32,916 bases of DNA, taken from contig NZ_JAJAUY010000065.1 of assembly GCF_020532625.1 (NCBI RefSeq), forward strand, positions 1-32,916, given 5' to 3'. The position numbers were made by a program, and so were the translations under genes. Below the pieces are notes generated by a model. The model worked only from the letters and a program-made list of their open reading frames with translations, did no database searches and was not told the origin of the DNA. Source of the stretch: Streptomyces antimicrobicus (lineage in GTDB: Bacteria; Actinomycetota; Actinomycetes; Streptomycetales; Streptomycetaceae). Shown here in pieces: positions 29,441-32,916 of this stretch; position 1 is the first letter of the stretch, and each line of letters opens with the position of its first letter.

Positions 29441-30692
29441 CGGCGCGGGCGGCGCGCCGCAGGAGCAGGTCCCGCTCCCGGGCGTTGCGGGTCAGGGCCG
29501 CCGCCCGCGTGAACTCCGTACGGGCCTCCGGCCCCCGCCCCAGCCGCTCCAGCAGATCGCCGCGGACGCTCGGCAGCAGGTGGTAGTCCTTCAGGGCCGG
29601 CTCCCCGGCCAGCGCGTCCACGAGCTCCAGCCCCGCCGCCGGTCCCTCGGCCATTCCCACCGCGACCGCCCGGTTCAGGGCCACCACCGGCGACGGCGCC
29701 AGCTCCAGCAGCCGCCCGTACAGCGCCGCGATCGCGGCCCAGTCCGTGTCGGCGTAGCGGACCTGGCGCGCGTGCTGCGCGGCGATGGCGGCCTGGAGGG
29801 AGTACGGTCCGCCGCCCGCCCGGCGCAACGCCTCCATCCCCCGCAGGATCAGCATGCGGTTCCAGCGGGTGCGGTCCTGGTCGGCCAGCAGCACCGGCTC
29901 GCCGTCGGGCCCGGTGCGGGCCGGGATCCGCGAGGCCTGGAGCTCCAGCAGCGCGGCCAGCCCGTGCACCTCCGGCTCGTCCGGCATCAGCCCGGCCAGC
30001 ACCCGGGCCAGCCGCAGCGCGTCCTCGCACAGGGCCGGGCGGACCAGGTCGTCCCCGGCGGTGGCCGCGTAGCCCTCGTTGAAGATCAGGTAGACGACCT
30101 CCAGCACCGACGACAGCCGCGCCTCGCGCTCGGCGCCGTACGGGACCTCGAACGGCACGGCCGCCGACGCCAGCGTCCGCTTCGCCCGGACGATGCGCTG
30201 GGCGACCGTGGCCTCCGAGGTCAGGAAGGCCCGGGCGATCTCGCCGGTGGTCAGCCCGCCCAGCAGGCGGAGGGTGAGGGCGATCCGGGCGGCCGTGGAC
30301 AGCACCGGATGGCAGGCCGTGAAGATCAGCCGCAGCAGGTCGTCGTCGATGTCGTCCGGGTCGGCCGGCTCGGGCGGCGGCGGCATGTCCTCCAGCGAGC
30401 GGCCGACCTCGGCGAGCTTGCGCGCGTACGTCTCCTTGCGCCGCACGAGGTCGATCGCGCGGTGCTTGGCGGTGGCCGTCAGCCACGCCCCGGGCCGGTC
30501 CGGGACGCCCGTCCGCGGCCACCGCTCCAGCGCCGCCACCAGCGCGTCCTGCGCGATCTCCTCGGCGAGGCCCACGTCACGCACGATGCGGGTGACGCTC
30601 GCGATGATGCGGGCCGACTCGATCCGGAACGCCGTCTCGACCGTCCTGACCACCGCGGCCGCGTCCGCCGCCCTCGCTCCCGTCACGGCCAC
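29424..30692 (-). CDS. ECF42-group sigma factor with long C-terminal extension
   Basis: A 422-aa ECF sigma factor. Region 2 (about 20-85) includes 'ASVTRIVRDVGLAEEIAQDALVAALERWP' and 'PGAWLTATAKHRAIDLVRRKE'. Region 4 (about 130-172) reads 'RIALTLRLLGGLTTGEIARAFLTSEATVAQRIVRAKRTL'. The 250-residue extension with 'VVYLIFNEGYAAT' and TPR-like helices is characteristic of the ECF42 group, which has no anti-sigma factor and is linked to DGPF proteins. GTG at 30690-30692 has a weak SD. It lies 74 nt after the DGPF gene on the same strand and is probably transcribed with it. Confidence 0.9.
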   Translation of the reverse strand: MAVTGARAADAAAVVRTVETAFRIESARIIASVTRIVRDVGLAEEIAQDALVAALERWPRTGVPDRPGAWLTATAKHRAIDLVRRKETYARKLAEVGRSLEDMPPPPEPADPDDIDDDLLRLIFTACHPVLSTAARIALTLRLLGGLTTGEIARAFLTSEATVAQRIVRAKRTLASAAVPFEVPYGAEREARLSSVLEVVYLIFNEGYAATAGDDLVRPALCEDALRLARVLAGLMPDEPEVHGLAALLELQASRIPARTGPDGEPVLLADQDRTRWNRMLILRGMEALRRAGGGPYSLQAAIAAQHARQVRYADTDWAAIAALYGRLLELAPSPVVALNRAVAVGMAEGPAAGLELVDALAGEPALKDYHLLPSVRGDLLERLGRGPEARTEFTRAAALTRNARERDLLLRRAARADPAGA

Positions 30693-30766
30693 CCATCACA
30701 ACAGCCGGGGCAGGGCCGGGCAAGCACGCCCCGCCGCCGCGGCGCGGCGGCAGCGGGGCGTCCCCG

Positions 30767-31123
30767 TCAGCCCTGGTCGAGCTCACGCACCTCGCACGTG
30801 ACGTTCCAGACGGGCGGGTGCAGCTCCAGGAACCGCCGCGTCCACTCCAGCGCCTCGGCCATGTCCTTGGCCTGGATCAGCAAGTACCCCCCGACGACCT
30901 CCTTGGTCTCGGTGAACGGGCCGTCGGTGTAGCCGATCCTCCCGCCGGACCAGGTCACGCGGGTGGCCTCGGCGGTCGGCTTGAGCCCGGCGGTGTCCAG
31001 CAGCACCCCCGCCTTGGTCAGCTCCTCCATCAGCGCGTTCATCCGGTCCATGAACCCGGCGTCGGCGTCCTCGAACCGGACGGCGCCTTCCTCGATCCGG
31101 ATCAGCGTCATGTAGCGCGGCAT
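30767..31123 (-). CDS. DGPF-domain (YciI-like) protein, ECF42 target
   Basis: A 118-aa YciI-fold protein with the diagnostic 'YTDGPFTETKEVVGGYLLIQA' (DGPF at 67-70), starting 'MPRYMTLIRIEEGAVRFEDADAGFM'. Genes of this family are the conserved partners and targets of ECF42 sigma factors. GAGGAG lies 10 nt upstream of the ATG at 31121-31123. An ECF42-type promoter lies 57-83 bp upstream. The enzymatic activity is not known. Confidence 0.92.
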   Translation of the reverse strand: MPRYMTLIRIEEGAVRFEDADAGFMDRMNALMEELTKAGVLLDTAGLKPTAEATRVTWSGGRIGYTDGPFTETKEVVGGYLLIQAKDMAEALEWTRRFLELHPPVWNVTCEVRELDQG

Positions 31124-31179
31124 GCTCGGTCATCTCCTCGACTCGCAGGACGGGCCTCTTCCCCGCCTCTCACCAGTCC

Positions 31180-31206
31180 GTCGAACACCCCGTGCCGCTT
31201 TCGACA
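31180..31206 (-). promoter_or_regulatory. ECF42-type promoter upstream of the DGPF gene
   Basis: Minus-strand TGTCGA (31206-31201), 17 bp, then CGAC (31183-31180). This equals the motif I recall for the ECF42 group in S. venezuelae (TGTCGA in the -35 region, CG[A/T]C in the -10). Confidence 0.75.
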
Positions 31207-31281
31207 CGTCCGCCGAAAAACTTCGCCCGGCCGGCGGCGGCTCTCGGCGGGCGGGCCGGGGACAGCTGCGTCCGGGAACGA

Positions 31282-31316
31282 CGAAGGACCCGGCCGCTGA
31301 GCGGTCGGGTCCTTCG
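31282..31316 (-). terminator. Hairpin terminator after tRNA-Ser(GGA)
   Basis: CGAAGGACCCG pairs with its complement, extended by an inner CCGCT/AGCGG stem. It starts 21 nt downstream of the tRNA 3' end on the minus strand. Confidence 0.8.
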
Positions 31317-31336
31317 TGTGCCCTGATGGGCAGAGG

Positions 31337-31421
31337 CGGAGGATACGAGATTCGAACTCGTGAGGGGTTGCCCCCAACACGCTTTCCAAGCGTGCGCCCT
31401 AGGCCTCTAGGCGAATCCTCC
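31337..31421 (-). tRNA. tRNA-Ser (anticodon GGA)
   Basis: An 85-nt class II tRNA on the minus strand. The acceptor GGAGGAT pairs with ATCCTCC, with discriminator G. Anticodon stem CACGC/GCGTG holds the loop TTGGAAA, with anticodon GGA. The T arm is ACGAG-TTCGAAT-CTCGT. CCA is not encoded. It reads UCC/UCU. Confidence 0.96.
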
Positions 31422-31498
31422 GCGGCAAACAATACAAGACGTTGAGGAGTGCTCGCGAACTCGATTCCTCGGGCCCCGATCCGCTAGGGTGGGGGTCA

Positions 31499-31584
31499 GC
31501 CCCTCACGTGGCGCTATCTCACCCAACTCCCCCAGGGCCGGAAGGCAGCAAGGGTAAGTGGGCTCTGGCGGGTGCGTGGGGGGC
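31499..31584 (+). ncRNA. ffs: Signal recognition particle RNA (small, 4.5S type)
   Basis: Contains the universally conserved domain IV: the apical GGAA tetraloop in GGCCGGAAGGC, followed by AGCAAGGGTAAGTGGGC. The ends pair (GCCCCTCACG with CGTGGGGGGC), closing an approximately 86-nt hairpin. A -10-like TAGGGT at 31485-31490 lies 8 nt before the 5' end. The RNA assembles with Ffh to target membrane and secreted proteins. Confidence 0.93.
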
Positions 31585-31624
31585 GCTTGTGTTTGCGGTG
31601 GGCGCTGTTGTCGGTGGGCCCGGA

Positions 31625-31630
31625 TACGCT
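31625..31630 (+). promoter_or_regulatory. -10 element of a probably leaderless dnaX transcript
   Basis: TACGCT fits the Streptomyces -10 pattern TANNNT and ends 7 nt before the dnaX GTG, so transcription would start at or next to the start codon. No convincing -35 is seen. Confidence 0.5.
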
Positions 31631-31637
31631 CGTAAGC

Positions 31638-32916
31638 GTGTCGTCCCTTGCGCTGTACCGCCGCTACCGCCCCGAGTCGTTCGCCGAGGTCATCGGGCAG
31701 GAGCATGTCACTGCCCCGCTGATGCAGGCTCTGCGGAACAACCGGGTCAATCACGCGTACCTGTTCAGCGGCCCCCGCGGCTGTGGCAAGACCACCAGCG
31801 CCCGCATCCTGGCCCGCTGCCTGAACTGTGAGCAAGGTCCCACCCCCACCCCCTGCGGCGAGTGCCGGTCGTGCCGCGACCTCGCCCGCAACGGGCCGGG
31901 CTCGATCGACGTCATCGAGATCGACGCGGCGTCCCACGGTGGCGTGGACGACGCCCGTGACCTGCGGGAAAAGGCCTTCTTCGGGCCGGCCGGCAGCCGC
32001 TACAAGATCTACATCATCGACGAAGCGCACATGGTCACCTCGGCCGGCTTCAACGCCCTGCTGAAGGTCGTCGAGGAGCCGCCGGAGCACCTCAAGTTCA
32101 TCTTCGCCACCACCGAGCCGGAGAAGGTCATCGGGACCATCCGGTCCCGGACCCACCACTACCCCTTCCGGCTGGTGCCGCCCGGCACCCTCCGGGAGTA
32201 CCTCGCCGAGGTCTGCGGCCGTGAGGGCATCCCCGTCGAGGACGGGGTGCTGCCCCTGGTCGTGCGGGCCGGTGCCGGGTCCGTGCGTGACTCGATGTCC
32301 GTCATGGACCAGCTGCTCGCCGGCGCGGGCAGTGAAGGTGTGACGTACGCCATGGCCACCGCGCTGCTCGGGTACACGGACGGCTCGCTGCTCGACGCCG
32401 TCGTGGACGCCTTCGCCGCGGGCGACGGCGCGGCGGCCTTCGAGGTGGTCGACCGGGTCGTCGAGGGCGGCAACGATCCGCGGCGCTTCGTCGCCGACCT
32501 GCTGGAGCGGCTGCGCGACCTGGTGATCCTCGCCGCCGTGCCGGACGCCGGGGAGAAGGGGCTGATCGACGCCCCGGCCGACGTCGTGGAGCGGATGCAG
32601 GCGCAGGCGTCGGTGTTCGGGGCGGCGGAGCTCTCGCGCGCGGCCGACCTGGTCAACGCGGGTCTGACCGAGATGCGCGGCGCGACCTCGCCGCGCCTGC
32701 AGCTGGAGCTGATCTGCGCGCGGGTGCTGCTGCCCGCCGCCTTCGACGACGAGCGCTCCTTCCAGGCCCGGCTCGACCGGCTGGAGCGGGGCGGTCTCGC
32801 CCTGGCCGCCGGTGCCGGTGCTGGTGCCGGTGCGCCCGGAGCGCCCGCCCTGGGCTACGTGCCGGGGCCCGAGGCGCACCCCATGGCCCCGGTGGCTCCC
32901 GGAGGCGGTGCCGCCG
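31638..32916 (+). CDS. dnaX: DNA polymerase III subunit gamma/tau (5' part; runs off the window)
   Basis: The first 426 codons of the clamp-loader subunit; no stop codon before the window ends. Walker A is 'GPRGCGKTT' (45-53), and the zinc cysteines are C64, C73, C76 and C79, the same positions as in E. coli DnaX. Walker B is 'IYIIDEAH' (D128-H131), with 'ATTEPEKVIGTIRSRTHHYPF' as the sensor region. Domain III follows, then the start of an Ala/Gly/Pro-rich linker. The GTG at 31638 begins MSSLALYRRYRPESFAEVIG, the typical family start. No SD is present; the -10 element just upstream suggests leaderless translation. It follows the SRP RNA by 53 bp. Confidence 0.95.
   Translation, partial: MSSLALYRRYRPESFAEVIGQEHVTAPLMQALRNNRVNHAYLFSGPRGCGKTTSARILARCLNCEQGPTPTPCGECRSCRDLARNGPGSIDVIEIDAASHGGVDDARDLREKAFFGPAGSRYKIYIIDEAHMVTSAGFNALLKVVEEPPEHLKFIFATTEPEKVIGTIRSRTHHYPFRLVPPGTLREYLAEVCGREGIPVEDGVLPLVVRAGAGSVRDSMSVMDQLLAGAGSEGVTYAMATALLGYTDGSLLDAVVDAFAAGDGAAAFEVVDRVVEGGNDPRRFVADLLERLRDLVILAAVPDAGEKGLIDAPADVVERMQAQASVFGAAELSRAADLVNAGLTEMRGATSPRLQLELICARVLLPAAFDDERSFQARLDRLERGGLALAAGAGAGAGAPGAPALGYVPGPEAHPMAPVAPGGGAA

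Overview
The window is very GC-rich chromosomal DNA with strong third-position GC bias and many GTG and TTG starts. Gene content points to a Streptomyces (or very close relative): a Streptomyces subtilisin-inhibitor family protein, an adjacent sigN-sigF sigma factor pair, a DGPF/ECF42 sigma module, upp, tadA with its associated protein, an actinobacterial-type parS site, and a small SRP RNA just before dnaX. The parS site and housekeeping genes suggest the chromosome core rather than an arm. I see no integrase, transposase, phage gene, CRISPR array or biosynthetic cluster.

Layout. 1-5.1 kb: a PAS/degenerate-kinase sensor and a secreted protease inhibitor on the minus strand, then tRNA-Ser(GCT) and tRNA-Arg(ACG), a secreted HtrA-like protease and a DUF2797 protein. 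5.3-6.6 kb: an ABM-fold protein translationally coupled to an amidohydrolase. 6.6-12.5 kb: a four-gene operon of OmpR-type response regulator, histidine kinase, GT2-GtrA fusion and GT39 membrane glycosyltransferase. It has an 11-bp-phased repeat array in front of the regulator and a perfect parS sequence inside the start of the kinase gene. 12.6-15.4 kb: a TetR regulator and a marR-MFS efflux operon with palindromic operators. 15.5-18.7 kb: a lipoprotein, sigN (with a SigB-type promoter), sigF and a 53-aa membrane protein. 18.7-19.5 kb: a candidate C-rich-loop small RNA, a small secreted protein and tRNA-Ser(CGA). 19.6-24.3 kb: tadA and its partner, a 61-aa basic protein, a tandem universal stress protein, a 23-bp minisatellite, upp, a LytR_C membrane protein and a 98-aa conserved protein. 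24.4-29.3 kb: a HerA/DUF853 ATPase, an orphan opcA overlapping a cupin gene tail to tail, an HhH-GPD family protein and a two-domain VOC protein. 29.4-32.9 kb: the ECF42 and DGPF genes with a matching promoter, tRNA-Ser(GGA), SRP RNA, and the 5' part of dnaX, apparently leaderless.

How the parts fit. The best candidate for an under-described system is the two-component/glycosyltransferase operon. A sensor with two extracytoplasmic cysteines probably controls a polyprenyl-phosphate-sugar synthase (GT2-GtrA) and the membrane transferase (GT39) that uses its product to decorate the cell surface. Other points are the possible 6C-like RNA beside the sporulation sigma genes, and an unusual density of short tandem repeats (15-23 bp units) inside genes (tadA, the HerA ATPase, GT39, the lipoprotein) and between genes. 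All functions are read from motifs and family knowledge; no search was run.
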